A stretch of DNA of 64,000 nt from Helicobacter cinaedi CCUG 18818 = ATCC BAA-847 (GTDB taxonomy: Bacteria; Campylobacterota; Campylobacteria; Campylobacterales; Helicobacteraceae), in the NCBI RefSeq assembly GCF_000155475.1, contig NZ_DS990392.1:623201-687200 (forward strand), in the 5' to 3' direction. Below, in pieces: positions 35,851 to 44,749 of this stretch. Made by a program: the position numbers and the translations under genes. How positions within the stretch are numbered: the first letter of the stretch is position 1; every line of letters starts with the position of its first letter. The notes beneath the pieces were generated by a model. The model ran no database searches and was not told the origin of the DNA. It was given only the letters and a program-made list of their open reading frames with translations.

Positions 35851-36369
35851 ATGTTTAGAGAGGAACTCAAAGTATTTGATGTAAATCAAGATGAGCTAGA
35901 AAAGCTACAATATGCTTTCATAGCGGTAAAATCACCAAATGGAGAGGGCAAAGGCACAATGACCTTAAAACTCTTTAATACCGATGCACCACAGAGTGTT
36001 ACAAATTTCGCCACTCTAGCCCAAAGTGGATTCTACAATGGTTTAACCTTTCATCGTGTGATACAAGGCTTTGTCGCACAGGGCGGTTGTCCTATCGGTA
36101 ATGGCACAGGCGGACCGGGATATAGAATCAAATGTGAGCTAGATAACAATCCACACAAGCACAAAAAAGGTGTGCTATCAATGGCACACGCTGGTAGAGA
36201 CACCGGCGGTAGCCAGTTTTTTATCTGCTTTGCCCAGCAACCTCACCTTGATGGAGAGCATACCGTTTTTGGTGGAATTGAAACGGGAGATTTAGAATCT
36301 TTTAAAGTGCTTAATAGCATTAAGCAAGGGGATATTATAGAATCTATTAGCATTGCTTCATCACGCTAG
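35851..36369 (+). CDS. ppiA: Cyclophilin-type peptidyl-prolyl isomerase
   Basis: A 172-residue cyclophilin: [31 protein letters not shown] contains the active-site Arg, and [17 protein letters not shown] and [12 protein letters not shown] complete the binding pocket. No signal peptide is present, so it is cytoplasmic, as is usual for the Helicobacter enzyme. The start is supported by AAGGAG 6 nt upstream. It lies just upstream of the MFS gene. Confidence 0.92.
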   Translation: MFREELKVFDVNQDELEKLQYAFIAVKSPNGEGKGTMTLKLFNTDAPQSVTNFATLAQSGFYNGLTFHRVIQGFVAQGGCPIGNGTGGPGYRIKCELDNNPHKHKKGVLSMAHAGRDTGGSQFFICFAQQPHLDGEHTVFGGIETGDLESFKVLNSIKQGDIIESISIASSR

Positions 36370-36414
36370 ATTTTCATCTCTAGCGGCACATTTTAAGACA
36401 TCATAAGGAATCAA

Positions 36415-37743
36415 ATGAAAGCTGTTTTTCCTCTTGCTTTAATTTCTAGTCTGCGGTTTTTTGGACTTTTTATTGTTTTGCCTATCATTGGGCTTTATAC
36501 TGATGAGTTTCACACCACGGCGTTTTTGGCTGGACTTGCCGCTGGTGGCTATGCCTTAACGCAAATCATTTTTCAAACACCCTTTGGAATCTGGAGTGAT
36601 AAATACAACCGCAAACATATCGTAGGTATTGGGTTTTTTATCTTTTTATTTGGCTCTTTGGTTTGTGCGTTTGCGGAAAATATCACTATGCTTATTATTG
36701 GACGATTCTTGCAGGGAGCGGGGGCTGTTGGCGGTGTGGTGAGTGCGCAAATTGCCGATTTAGTCAAAGAAGAAGAACGCAACAAAGCAATGGCGATTAT
36801 GGGAGCTGGGATTTTCATAAGCTTTGTTTTAGCTATGCTTCTAAGCCCCATTGTGGCAAGCACCTTTGGGCTGAATGCCCTATTTCTCATCACAAGTGCC
36901 TTTTGTGTGCTGTCCTTGCTTATTTTATATTGGAAAGTCCCTGATACACCAAGTGTAAAATATCACTTCAATGACACGGATACAAGCAATGTGCTAAAGG
37001 ATAAGAATCTGCTGATTATGAATCTCAGTGCATTTTTGCAGAAGTTTTTAATGATTTTTGCCTTTGTATGTATAAGCCTTGCTTTAACACATCATTTTAA
37101 TTTAACAGAAGGGGATTTATGGAAAGTCTATGCTCCTGCGGCACTTGTAGGCGTTTTTGCGATGGGTCCTTCATCAATCTTTGCACAAAAAAAGGGGCAG
37201 TTTAAAGCCGTTATGCTTTTTGGAATCTTTGCTTTTGTGTTGTCTTACTTCCTTATGGCATTTGCCACACCACAAGAAAACCTTTTGCTTTTTGCTGCAG
37301 GGGTTTTAGTCTTTTTTATCGGCTTTGCTATCCACGAGCCTATTATGCAATCCCTTGCTAGTCGCTATCCTAAAGCTCATCAAAAAGGTGCAGCCCTTGG
37401 TGTTTTTACCACACTTGGCTATGTGGGTTCAGCCCTTGGCGGAATGTGCGGTGGGTGGCTGTATGAAGAGATAGGATTGTTTCATCTTTCACTTATCATT
37501 GCTGCGGTATGTGTGGTATGGGCTGTTATTTTGGCAATATTTCTTACAAATCCTGCAAATCATCAAAATATCTATCTCCCATTAAAAGATTCTATCACTC
37601 AAGCACTGCCTAAGCTAGAGCAGATTCAAGGCGTGATTGAATTTTACATTAATGAAAATGAGAATCTTGCTATCATTAAATATGACGCTACACTTACAAA
37701 TGAAGCACAGATTTTAAAAACTCTTAATGTGGAGCAACCATAA
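36415..37743 (+). CDS. MFS transporter with short C-terminal cytoplasmic domain
   Basis: A 442-residue major facilitator protein with about 12 membrane segments. The loop 2-3 signature is GIWSDKYNRKHIV, and GRFLQGAGAVGGVVSAQIADL is the motif-C-like segment of drug:proton antiporters. After the last membrane helix (about residue 385) there is a polar domain of some 55 residues with a ferredoxin-like alternation (IQGVIEFYINENENLAIIKYDATLTNEAQI), similar to heavy-metal-associated folds but lacking CxxC. Its substrate is unknown. RBS AAGGAA is visible. The next gene begins immediately after the stop. Confidence 0.8.
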   Translation: MKAVFPLALISSLRFFGLFIVLPIIGLYTDEFHTTAFLAGLAAGGYALTQIIFQTPFGIWSDKYNRKHIVGIGFFIFLFGSLVCAFAENITMLIIGRFLQGAGAVGGVVSAQIADLVKEEERNKAMAIMGAGIFISFVLAMLLSPIVASTFGLNALFLITSAFCVLSLLILYWKVPDTPSVKYHFNDTDTSNVLKDKNLLIMNLSAFLQKFLMIFAFVCISLALTHHFNLTEGDLWKVYAPAALVGVFAMGPSSIFAQKKGQFKAVMLFGIFAFVLSYFLMAFATPQENLLLFAAGVLVFFIGFAIHEPIMQSLASRYPKAHQKGAALGVFTTLGYVGSALGGMCGGWLYEEIGLFHLSLIIAAVCVVWAVILAIFLTNPANHQNIYLPLKDSITQALPKLEQIQGVIEFYINENENLAIIKYDATLTNEAQILKTLNVEQP

Positions 37744-38064
37744 ATGGAATTTTATGAAAAAATCATTATCGCTTCAGTGATGGGGACATACCTTTGCTTT
37801 CTTATCTATCAAAATAGAGATTATTTCACAAAGAAAAAGTCTAAAACCGATGATGAGCCTATCTATATAAAAGCAGAAGATGGCAGTAAAGATTATATAG
37901 AAATAACATTGCCTAAGGATTCACATAAGGTGTTCCTGCGGTATTGGAGAGATGAAGAAAAGAGATTTGAAACGCACACAATGTCTTATGATGAGTTTGT
38001 GGAAAAGTGGGGGGATATTCACAAAGAGCATAGGTTGAAAACTCCCCCAAACACAAAGGAATAA
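37744..38064 (+). CDS. Small membrane-anchored hypothetical protein
   Basis: A 106-residue protein whose N-terminal 25 residues form one membrane helix (IIIASVMGTYLCFLIY), followed by a charged domain (DYIEITLPKDSHKVFLRYW ... SYDEFVEKWGDIHKEH). It starts directly after the MFS stop codon and ends 1 nt before the next ATG, so it belongs to a three-gene operon. I do not recognise the family. Confidence 0.65.
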   Translation: MEFYEKIIIASVMGTYLCFLIYQNRDYFTKKKSKTDDEPIYIKAEDGSKDYIEITLPKDSHKVFLRYWRDEEKRFETHTMSYDEFVEKWGDIHKEHRLKTPPNTKE

Positions 38065-38065
38065 A

Positions 38066-38977
38066 ATGTATAACGCTACGCATATCACTAATGCTAAAAT
38101 CCAAAAATGGAGTGTAGATTCTAGTTTTAGAGCAGAATCTCAAGGGGATTTTGTGAAATCTGCAGATTCCAGTGCGGATTCTAGTGGGGATTGCAAAAAA
38201 AGCTCTAAGACGAAAGAAGCACCAAAAATCAGCAAAAAAATCCTAAGCCTTGTAGGCAAGACAAATGCACAATACAATCTCATCAAAGAGGGCGATAAGG
38301 TGCTTTTAGGCTTAAGCGGTGGGAAAGATTCTATCCTTTTAGCCACGATTTTAGCCTATATGCAAAGACACGCACCCTTTAAGTTTGAGTTTAAGGCTTT
38401 AACCGTGGATTATGGCAGGGGTGGAGAATATGAATATATTTTTGAATATTGTGAAAAGCTAGGCATTCCCTATGAGCTATACCGCACGGATATTTATGAG
38501 ATTTTAGAGCAGAATAAAAGAGAGGGGACGATTTATTGTAGCTTTTGCTCTCGTATGCGGCGTGGGGCGTTATACAGCAAAGCCTTAGAGTATGGCTATA
38601 ACAAACTCGCTTTAGCACATCATTTAGATGATGCGGCGGAGAGCTTTTTTATGAATCTCACTTATAATGGAGCTATGCGGTCTATGCCGCCTATTTATCG
38701 TGCGGAGAATGGGCTAGAAGTGATACGCCCTTTGATTTTTATGCGTGAGCGGCAGATTATTGATTTTATCGCAAGTAATGGCATCTACATTGCACCTGAT
38801 TGCAATTGCCCCATTAACTGGCTAGATTCTGATAAAAAGCCTTATGCAAGGGAAGCCACAAAGCAGTTTTTAAAAAATATGGAAAGTGAAAATCCAAACT
38901 TTTTCAAATCTCTAAAAAATGCCTTTAGCAACATTCACGCCGGAAGTTTCTGCGACACAAACTATCTTAATATTTAA
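38066..38977 (+). CDS. ttcA: tRNA 2-thiocytidine biosynthesis protein TtcA-like
   Basis: A 303-residue PP-loop ATPase. The ATP site is VLLGLSGGKDSILLATIL near residue 80; the Cys pair for the Fe-S cluster is IYCSFCSRMRRGALY, and the third conserved Cys region is PDCNCPIN. LALAHHLDDAAESFFMNLTYNGAM is characteristic of the TtcA group, which thiolates C32 of tRNA. The first 60 residues are a Ser/Asp/Lys-rich extension, partly built from GATTCT words. RBS AAAGGAA is 6 nt upstream. Confidence 0.85.
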   Translation: MYNATHITNAKIQKWSVDSSFRAESQGDFVKSADSSADSSGDCKKSSKTKEAPKISKKILSLVGKTNAQYNLIKEGDKVLLGLSGGKDSILLATILAYMQRHAPFKFEFKALTVDYGRGGEYEYIFEYCEKLGIPYELYRTDIYEILEQNKREGTIYCSFCSRMRRGALYSKALEYGYNKLALAHHLDDAAESFFMNLTYNGAMRSMPPIYRAENGLEVIRPLIFMRERQIIDFIASNGIYIAPDCNCPINWLDSDKKPYAREATKQFLKNMESENPNFFKSLKNAFSNIHAGSFCDTNYLNI

Positions 38978-39034
38978 ATTAGCAAAATCATTATACAATG
39001 TGGCGTTTCATCTTTTGAAGTAGGAGCAAAGGCT

Positions 39035-39295
39035 TTGAGTATCAAATCAATTACACTTGCTAGAATCTATGAAATGCACGGACTGAAAGAAGACGCGTTA
39101 AAAATCTATCGCGAGATTCTACTCCAAGAGCCGAATAACAAAGACGCACAACAAGCCATAAAATACCTTATGCTTACACAAAATAACTTCCCGCAAGTTA
39201 ATGAAATGCGTAAAGAGCAATTCCTTAACCCACAATCCCAAGATGAAACAATCCAATTTCAAAGGTGGCTTTTCCAATGGAACTCAAAGATTTAA
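39035..39295 (+). CDS. Small TPR-like hypothetical protein
   Basis: An 86-residue protein starting at TTG with AGGAG 8 nt upstream. SITLARIYEMHGLKEDALKIYREILLQEPNNKDAQQAIKYL is a single tetratricopeptide-type helix pair. No further domain is seen. It overlaps the next gene by 19 nt, so the two are likely co-translated. Function unknown; the small TPR suggests protein binding. Confidence 0.6.
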   Translation: MSIKSITLARIYEMHGLKEDALKIYREILLQEPNNKDAQQAIKYLMLTQNNFPQVNEMRKEQFLNPQSQDETIQFQRWLFQWNSKI

Positions 39296-39639
39296 TACTT
39301 GAAACGATTAATAAACTCTCACATCCATCTTTCACGCAAGATTCACAAGCTAAACCCATAGAATTAGCAGAAACTTTTCATACCTTTGATAGCCCATTCA
39401 CTCCACCCCTTGCTGAAAATCCTATTACTGAAATGCCCCACTCCACGCATAAAAGTGCTGAATCCTTAAAAGAAGAATGCGAGTTTTTAGAAGGTTTGCA
39501 GGAGCGACTTTTGGTGCTTTTTGAAGGACTAAAGGCAGAGCATAATCAAAATATAGAATCTGCTCTGCGTATCACAACCCACTTCCTTGAACATCAGCTG
39601 AATGTGATTCAAGAGCGTTTAGAACTCCTAAAAAAATAA
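39277..39639 (+). CDS. Hypothetical protein with C-terminal helical domain
   Basis: A 120-residue protein from the ATG at 39277 (AAGGTGG upstream); a start 12 nt earlier is in frame. The N-terminal half is low-complexity. The C-terminal half is a predicted amphipathic helix (EECEFLEGLQERLLVLFEGLK and ALRITTHFLEHQLNVIQERLELLKK). Proteins with this C-terminal pattern occur across the Campylobacterota, some close to secreted or invasion-associated factors, but I cannot assign a function. Confidence 0.55.
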   Translation: MELKDLILETINKLSHPSFTQDSQAKPIELAETFHTFDSPFTPPLAENPITEMPHSTHKSAESLKEECEFLEGLQERLLVLFEGLKAEHNQNIESALRITTHFLEHQLNVIQERLELLKK

Positions 39640-39699
39640 TTATATTTTAATTTGTATATTGTTTTTACAAGATTGTTAATCATCATTAAATTATTGTTT

Positions 39700-39890
39700 A
39701 ACAATGCCCTTTAGAATTCTCCCAGCCTTTAGCCTGAATGAGATAGGGCGAGGTGATGGATTAACCATTGTGAGCATCATCTCAAAGGAGATTATCCCCC
39801 TCCAACTTCCTCCTTGTTTCCCTAGATGCTCACACCGATGACAACTAAACCTTTATTGAGCTGCTCAAGCCCCCACTTGAGCGGTTTCTT
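39700..39890 (+). ncRNA. Candidate structured small RNA with C-rich terminator loop
   Basis: Between 39639 and 39987 there is no gene but strong RNA structure on the plus strand. TGTGAGCATC (39769-39778) pairs perfectly with GATGCTCACA (39825-39834). Within it ATCTC/GAGAT (39779-39783/39788-39792) form a hairpin, followed by a pyrimidine-rich single-stranded stretch with CCCCCTCC and TTCCTCC. The end is an intrinsic terminator at 39863-39890. The 5' end is not determined, and the boundary given is approximate. It does not match 4.5S, tmRNA or RNase P RNA motifs that I know. Confidence 0.55.
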
Positions 39891-39892
39891 TC
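39863..39892 (+). terminator. Rho-independent terminator
   Basis: GCTCAAG (39863-39869) pairs with CTTGAGC (39876-39882) around the loop CCCCCA, and GG then TTTCTTTCT follows. It ends the candidate small RNA, or transcription from 39035-39639, upstream of arsR. Confidence 0.75.
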
Positions 39893-39940
39893 TCTCCTTT
39901 GACAATCCCAAAACAATACTTAAGCTATCTAAAAAGTGTT

Positions 39941-39952
39941 TTGTTATACAAT
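39941..39952 (+). promoter_or_regulatory. Possible -10 element for arsR
   Basis: TTGTTATACAAT contains a TATACAAT-type -10 hexamer about 35 nt before the arsR start codon and downstream of a terminator, so arsR most likely has its own promoter. No convincing -35 box is visible, as is usual in Helicobacter. Confidence 0.35.
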
Positions 39953-39986
39953 CCCTAACTTTTTTACCACAATTAAAGGTTACACA

Positions 39987-40667
39987 ATGCTAGAAGTTTT
40001 AATGATTGAAGATGATGTAGAATTAGCAGAAATTATCACAGGCTTTTTGAAACAATATGATATGAATGTTACTAATTATGATGAGCCATACACCGGAATG
40101 AGTGCGGTTAATGCGAAACATTTTGATGTTTTGCTCCTTGATTTGACTTTGCCTAATCTTGATGGCTTAGAAGTGTGCAAACGCGTAGCAAAGCAAAATA
40201 GCATTCCTATTATCGTATCCTCCGCACGAAGCGATGTTGATGATAAGGTTGAAGCCCTTAAAAGCGGTGCAGATGACTATATCTCAAAGCCCTATGACCC
40301 AAAGGAGCTAGTGGCTAGAATCCAATCGCTCCTTAGACGCTACAATAAAAAGAGTATTAAAGAGCAAGATAAGGAAAAAGATAGCGTATTTAAGATTGAC
40401 AAATACAGCCGCCAAGTATTTTTCAAAGACAAAAAGCTAGAGCTTACCCGTGCGGAATATGAGATTCTCACTCTACTTATCAGCAAAAAAGGGCATGTAT
40501 TTTCACGCGAAGCCATCGCTATTGAATCTGAATCTATTAACCCTGAAAGCTCAAATAAAAGCATTGATGTCATCATAGGACGCCTCCGCTCCAAAATAGA
40601 GGAAAACCCAAAGCAACCCCAATACATCATCTCCGTGCGTGGTGTTGGCTACAAGCTTGAAGCATAG
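39987..40667 (+). CDS. arsR: OmpR-family response regulator ArsR
   Basis: About 226 residues from the ATG at 39987 (AAAGGT upstream). The receiver domain has the acidic pair EDD at 8-10, the phosphoacceptor Asp at about 52 ([12 protein letters not shown]) and the conserved Lys in [15 protein letters not shown]. The winged-helix output domain ends in [13 protein letters not shown] and [13 protein letters not shown]. The histidine kinase gene and hemB follow directly, the order known for the acid-responsive ArsRS system of H. pylori. The name rests on that order and the overall match. Confidence 0.82.
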   Translation: MLEVLMIEDDVELAEIITGFLKQYDMNVTNYDEPYTGMSAVNAKHFDVLLLDLTLPNLDGLEVCKRVAKQNSIPIIVSSARSDVDDKVEALKSGADDYISKPYDPKELVARIQSLLRRYNKKSIKEQDKEKDSVFKIDKYSRQVFFKDKKLELTRAEYEILTLLISKKGHVFSREAIAIESESINPESSNKSIDVIIGRLRSKIEENPKQPQYIISVRGVGYKLEA

Positions 40668-40675
40668 GGTATTCT

Positions 40676-41938
40676 ATGCTTTCCTTTCGGCACTCTATCT
40701 TTTTTAAAATCATCATTTTATTTCTTTGTGCGTTGCTAAGTTTTTTTGCTATCTCTTACTACTTTATCCAAGATCATATAGAAAATGAGAATCTTTTATC
40801 CGAGCTGCGATACTCACAATTCACCACAACAATCAACGAAATAATGCAATATGGTGGCAATATCCAAATCATCAAGCAATATCTTCAAACAATGCAATTT
40901 GTGCCGGTGGAAGAAGAAGAGATTAAACGCGTTTTGCAAGAGATTAACAAGCTCCCCACAGACTTTGAAGGCGTATTTGCAAAGGCAATCAACACCCAAA
41001 ATGGCATTTATATCCTGCTTGAAACGCACAATGAAACTACACTCTATAAAGACAACTCCCGCAAATCTTATGAGGATTTTTACATTATCACGCTTATTGG
41101 TATTATCCTTTTAACCTTTGTGTTTTTCATCGTCCTAAAAAGCCTAATGCCCCTTAAGATTCTAAAAGGGCAGATTAAGCAATTTGCCGATGGTGCTTTT
41201 ACCCCGCAATATAGGCAAAATACAAAAGATGAGATTGGTGAGCTATATTGTGAGTTTCACAAAGCGTCAAATAAAATTAAAAGCTTAAATGAATCTCGCT
41301 CCTTACTTTTACGCTCCATTATGCACGAACTAAAAACGCCCATCACAAAAGGGCGAATTGTGGCTGAAATGGTGGAAAATGACAGCCAAAAACAGCAGCT
41401 TTGCTCCGCCTTTATGCGTCTTAATGACCTAATCAACGAATTTGCAAAGATTGAGAAAATCAACTCCAAAAGCTACCATATCAACAAGCAAGAGTTTCTC
41501 TTATACGATCTTATTCATCACACTGAAGAAATGCTCCTTATCCACGATTCTAGCCCCATTACGCTAGAGAGCGAAAATGCCCTTATCAAAGCGGATTTTG
41601 ACCTTTTTGCTATTGCATTAAAAAATCTCCTTGATAATGCCATAAAATACAGTGCAGATGGCAAAGTGCGTGTCTATACTAAAAATGACAAGCTCTACAC
41701 TAGCTCTAAGGGTGAAGCCTTGCAATATCCGCTAGAAGACTACTTCAAGCCCTATTTCAAAAATGAAAAGTCCCCACAATCGCAAGGCTTTGGCTTAGGA
41801 ATGTATATCATCAAAAATACCCTTGATAATCAAGGCTTTGACTTTAGCTACAAATACGAAGATGGTTGTAATGTTTTCATCATTCATCATTGTGTGGTGG
41901 AAAACTACTGCCCCATTAAACCCAAAAAAGGAGATTAA
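40676..41938 (+). CDS. arsS: Sensor histidine kinase ArsS
   Basis: A 420-residue membrane sensor. Two membrane segments (about 10-30 and 138-160) bracket a 105-residue periplasmic domain containing His and Glu/Asp residues that could sense pH. A HAMP-like linker follows. The H-box is SIMHELKTPITKGR with His about 217; the N-box is ALKNLLDNAIKYS and the G-box GFGLGMYIIKN. The start codon follows the arsR stop by 8 nt and the gene abuts hemB. Confidence 0.85.
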   Translation: MLSFRHSIFFKIIILFLCALLSFFAISYYFIQDHIENENLLSELRYSQFTTTINEIMQYGGNIQIIKQYLQTMQFVPVEEEEIKRVLQEINKLPTDFEGVFAKAINTQNGIYILLETHNETTLYKDNSRKSYEDFYIITLIGIILLTFVFFIVLKSLMPLKILKGQIKQFADGAFTPQYRQNTKDEIGELYCEFHKASNKIKSLNESRSLLLRSIMHELKTPITKGRIVAEMVENDSQKQQLCSAFMRLNDLINEFAKIEKINSKSYHINKQEFLLYDLIHHTEEMLLIHDSSPITLESENALIKADFDLFAIALKNLLDNAIKYSADGKVRVYTKNDKLYTSSKGEALQYPLEDYFKPYFKNEKSPQSQGFGLGMYIIKNTLDNQGFDFSYKYEDGCNVFIIHHCVVENYCPIKPKKGD

Positions 41939-42904
41939 ATGTTTAGACGACTAAAACGCACACGCCTAAAAGCCCCTATGCGAGAGCTTGTAAGAGAAAC
42001 TAGATTACATAAGCAGGATTTTATCTATCCGCTTTTTGTGATTGAAGGGCAAAATGTCAAAAATGAAATCCCCTCTATGCCAGATGTGTTTCAACTAAGC
42101 GTTGATAATATCCTTAAAGAATGCGAGGAATTACTCAATATTGGCATATACCATATTCTCCTTTTTGGTTTGCCAAGCCACAAAGATTCTTGTGGAAGCG
42201 AGGCTTTGAGTGATAAAAGCATTATCCCACAAGCCATAAAAGCCATAAAAAAACATTTTCCGCAGATGATTATCACACTTGATTTATGCTTTTGTGAATA
42301 CACAGACCACGGACATTGTGGAATCTTAGATAAGAATCTTAATAGTGTAGATAATGACGCCACACTTGAGATTCTAGGGCAACAAGCCTTAGTCCTTGCA
42401 AGTTGCGGTGGGGATATGATAGCCCCAAGTGCGATGATGGACGGAATGGTAAGCACAATACGCACCTATTTAGATAAAGGCGGATTCTCTCATATCCCCA
42501 TTATGAGCTACTCTACTAAATTTGCAAGTGGCTATTATGGACCATTCCGCGATGTGGCAAACTCCGCTCCAAGCTTTGGCGATAGAAACTCTTATCAGCA
42601 AGATAGTGCTAATCGCAGGGAAGCTATTTTAGAGAGCCTAACCGATGAAGCTGAAGGAGCGGATATTTTAATGGTAAAACCAGCCCTAGCCTATTTAGAC
42701 ATTGTGCGTGATATTCGCGACCGCACTTTGCTGCCTTTAGCTGTGTATAATGTTAGCGGGGAGTATGCTATGCTAAAACACGTGCAAAAAGCCAATCTTA
42801 TTGACTATGAACGCGTTTTATTTGAAACACTCACAGGCTTTAAGCGTGCGGGAGCGGATATTATCATTAGCTATCACACTAAAGAGATAGCTAAACTTCT
42901 TTAG
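41939..42904 (+). CDS. hemB: Delta-aminolevulinic acid dehydratase
   Basis: A 321-residue porphobilinogen synthase that joins two aminolevulinate molecules in haem synthesis. Zinc-binding cysteines are in [17 protein letters not shown] near residue 118, the first active-site Lys in [15 protein letters not shown] and the second in [14 protein letters not shown]. The ATG follows the arsS stop directly. Confidence 0.95.
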   Translation: MFRRLKRTRLKAPMRELVRETRLHKQDFIYPLFVIEGQNVKNEIPSMPDVFQLSVDNILKECEELLNIGIYHILLFGLPSHKDSCGSEALSDKSIIPQAIKAIKKHFPQMIITLDLCFCEYTDHGHCGILDKNLNSVDNDATLEILGQQALVLASCGGDMIAPSAMMDGMVSTIRTYLDKGGFSHIPIMSYSTKFASGYYGPFRDVANSAPSFGDRNSYQQDSANRREAILESLTDEAEGADILMVKPALAYLDIVRDIRDRTLLPLAVYNVSGEYAMLKHVQKANLIDYERVLFETLTGFKRAGADIIISYHTKEIAKLL

Positions 42905-42921
42905 AATCTTAAGGGCTTACC

Positions 42922-43617
42922 TTGCTAGATTCTAGCCCTAATCAATGCCTAGCAGTTTCTACTTCCCCAGCCACATCTCAAACTTTTATACCCGATACTT
43001 TTGTACCCGATACTTTTGTACCCGATACTTTTGTGCCAATGTATGCCCTACCCACAGAAATTACTCTTTTCACACAATACGCACTCAAATCCAAAGCCTA
43101 TATAGAATTTGGCTGTGGCGGTAGCACATTTTTACTCTGTTATCTTACACAAGCACAAATCTTTAGCGTGGAATCTAACCCTGCTTTTATCAATGAGCTA
43201 TCCCAAAATAGCCTTATCCAAAACGCCCTTGCCCACAATCGCTTGAGATTCTATCCCATTAACATCGGCGAAGTGCAAAAGTGGGGCTTCCCAAAAGATG
43301 AGAGCCAAAGACATAGCTTTCCACTCTATTCCCAAAGTATCTTTGTCAGTCTAGATTCTACACTCCGCTCACAGATTGATACGATCTTTATTGATGGGCG
43401 GTTTCGCGTGGCGTGTGCTTTGAATGCGATTTTATATTGTCCGCAAAGTATCATTATTATCCACGACTTTTTTAACCGCCCTCATTATCATATCTTGCTT
43501 GATTTTTTAGAATGTATAGATTCCGCTAATAACCTTGGAATCTTTCAGGCAAAGCCCACACCAAATAAACAAACCATTTATAAGCTTTTAGAGTATTATC
43601 AGTTTGACCCAATGTAA
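42922..43617 (+). CDS. Methyltransferase-like protein with N-terminal 15-nt tandem repeats
   Basis: A 231-residue frame beginning at TTG. From about residue 40 it shows a Rossmann-like pattern: PTEITLFTQYALKSKAYIEFGCGGSTFLLCYL, FSVESNPAFINEL, then IDTIFIDGRFRVACALNAILYC and IIIIHDFFNRPHYHIL. This resembles a family of small SAM-methyltransferase-like or glycan-associated proteins of unknown role. The first 40 residues contain three TFVPD repeats encoded by tandem 15-mers. An ATG at 43039 just after the repeats is an alternative start, in which case the repeats lie upstream of the coding region. It lies 17 nt after hemB. Confidence 0.6.
   Translation: MLDSSPNQCLAVSTSPATSQTFIPDTFVPDTFVPDTFVPMYALPTEITLFTQYALKSKAYIEFGCGGSTFLLCYLTQAQIFSVESNPAFINELSQNSLIQNALAHNRLRFYPINIGEVQKWGFPKDESQRHSFPLYSQSIFVSLDSTLRSQIDTIFIDGRFRVACALNAILYCPQSIIIIHDFFNRPHYHILLDFLECIDSANNLGIFQAKPTPNKQTIYKLLEYYQFDPM
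42982..43035 (+). repeat. 15-bp tandem repeat
   Basis: ACTTTTATACCCGAT, then ACTTTTGTACCCGAT twice, then a partial fourth copy. The unit is a multiple of three and encodes TFVPD. Copy number changes would not shift the frame. Confidence 0.9.
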
Positions 43618-43705
43618 AAGCCTTTAAATTTCCCTAAATATTGAATAATCCGCCAAGCTTTAGCTATAATGCCACCTTTTAGATTCTAAATCCAAAGGAT
43701 ATATT

Positions 43706-44428
43706 ATGGGACGAGCATTTGAATATCGCCGAGCCGCCAAAGAAAAACGATGGGATAAGATGAGTAAAGTCTTCCCTAAACTTGCTAAAGCCATCACCGT
43801 TGCTGCCAAAGAGGGCGGATCTGACCCAGCGATGAATGCCAAGCTCCGCACCGCCATTGCCAACGCCAAGGCACAAAATATGCCAAAAGATAATATTGAT
43901 GCGGCAATCAAACGAGCCAGTGGCAAAGATGGAATCTTTAGTGAAATCACCTATGAGGGCAAGGCAGCCTATGGTGTGCTTATCTTTATAGAATGCACCA
44001 CAGATAACCCAACCCGCACTATCGCCAATATCAAAAGCTACTTTAACAAAACGCCAAATGCAAGTATTCTTACCAATGGCTCTATTGATTTTATGTTTTC
44101 ACGCAAAAGTGTCTTTGAGTTCCGCACACAAGATAGCCGCGATATAGAAGAGCTAGAACTCGCCCTTATTGACTATGGACTAGAAGAGCTAGAAAAGCTA
44201 AGCGATGAAGAGGGAGAGTATTACATCGCTTATGGGGATTATACGGACTTTGGACGATTGAATGAAGGCTTTGAAAGCTTACAGATTCCAATCTCAAAGG
44301 CTACATTACAGAGAATCCCAACCTCCCCAATCACACTTGATGAAACACAACTCCAAGAGATTGAAAAGCTCCTTGATAAAATTGAAGAAGATGATGATGT
44401 CCAAGCCGTTTATACAAATATTGAATAA
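43706..44428 (+). CDS. yebC: YebC/PmpR family protein
   Basis: A 240-residue protein of the YebC/TACO1 family, transcriptional or translational modulators. The N-terminus [21 protein letters not shown] and the following [14 protein letters not shown] and [17 protein letters not shown] are diagnostic. A central VTYEGK-like segment ([21 protein letters not shown]) follows. RBS AAAGGA is present. In H. pylori the counterpart also lies next to hemB. Confidence 0.92.
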   Translation: MGRAFEYRRAAKEKRWDKMSKVFPKLAKAITVAAKEGGSDPAMNAKLRTAIANAKAQNMPKDNIDAAIKRASGKDGIFSEITYEGKAAYGVLIFIECTTDNPTRTIANIKSYFNKTPNASILTNGSIDFMFSRKSVFEFRTQDSRDIEELELALIDYGLEELEKLSDEEGEYYIAYGDYTDFGRLNEGFESLQIPISKATLQRIPTSPITLDETQLQEIEKLLDKIEEDDDVQAVYTNIE

Positions 44429-44546
44429 CTCCCAAATAACAAGCAGATTCTAGCCTAGCTTAGAATCTGCCCTAAATCTAGCAAATCCCTCTTAGAATCC
44501 TAACCTGCTTTATCCCCTATTTTTCTTTCATTAACAGACACTTTTT

Positions 44547-44580
44547 TGTCATACTGAAGCCTTTGAGGGCGAAGTATCTA
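44547..44580. repeat. Dispersed palindromic repeat, copy 3
   Basis: TGTCATACTGA ... GCGAAGTATCTA. Similar copies are at 179-207, 944-972, 44613-44641 and 48517-48546. Confidence 0.8.
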
Positions 44581-44612
44581 TAGAATCTCCCTTGCCATAC
44601 TTTTGTTGAAGC

Positions 44613-44641
44613 TAGATACTTCGCTCAAGCTCAGTATGACA
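44613..44641. repeat. Dispersed palindromic repeat, copy 4 (inverted)
   Basis: TAGATACTTCGC ... TCAGTATGACA, the inverse of the copy 33 bp upstream; the two can form a stem. Confidence 0.8.
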
Positions 44642-44749
44642 AGGGTTAGATTTAGTATAACAAAGGCTAGATTTACAGAGATTTTTCGCCTTATATCTCC
44701 TGCTATCTGCAAGGATTACGCCTTAGACTCACAAATTGACAAAAGCCTC

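Larger units (their letters stand above)
44429..44749. other. Intergenic region with inverted repeat pair
   Basis: No gene is seen in these 321 bases between yebC and the outer membrane protein. They contain two copies of the TGTCATACTGA / GCGAAGTATCTA element in opposite orientation (44547-44580 and 44613-44641) that can pair with each other into a long stem-loop, plus several AGAATCT words. Confidence 0.6.

Noticed and set aside
39700-39890. 4.5S RNA, tmRNA, RNase P RNA or 6S RNA
   Set aside because: None of the conserved sequences of 4.5S, tmRNA or RNase P was seen, and no closed rod with central bubble as in 6S could be drawn by eye.
39987-40667. Identification as the essential orphan regulator HsrA (HP1043)
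   Set aside because: The phosphoacceptor Asp is conserved and a cognate kinase and hemB follow, which fits ArsR instead.
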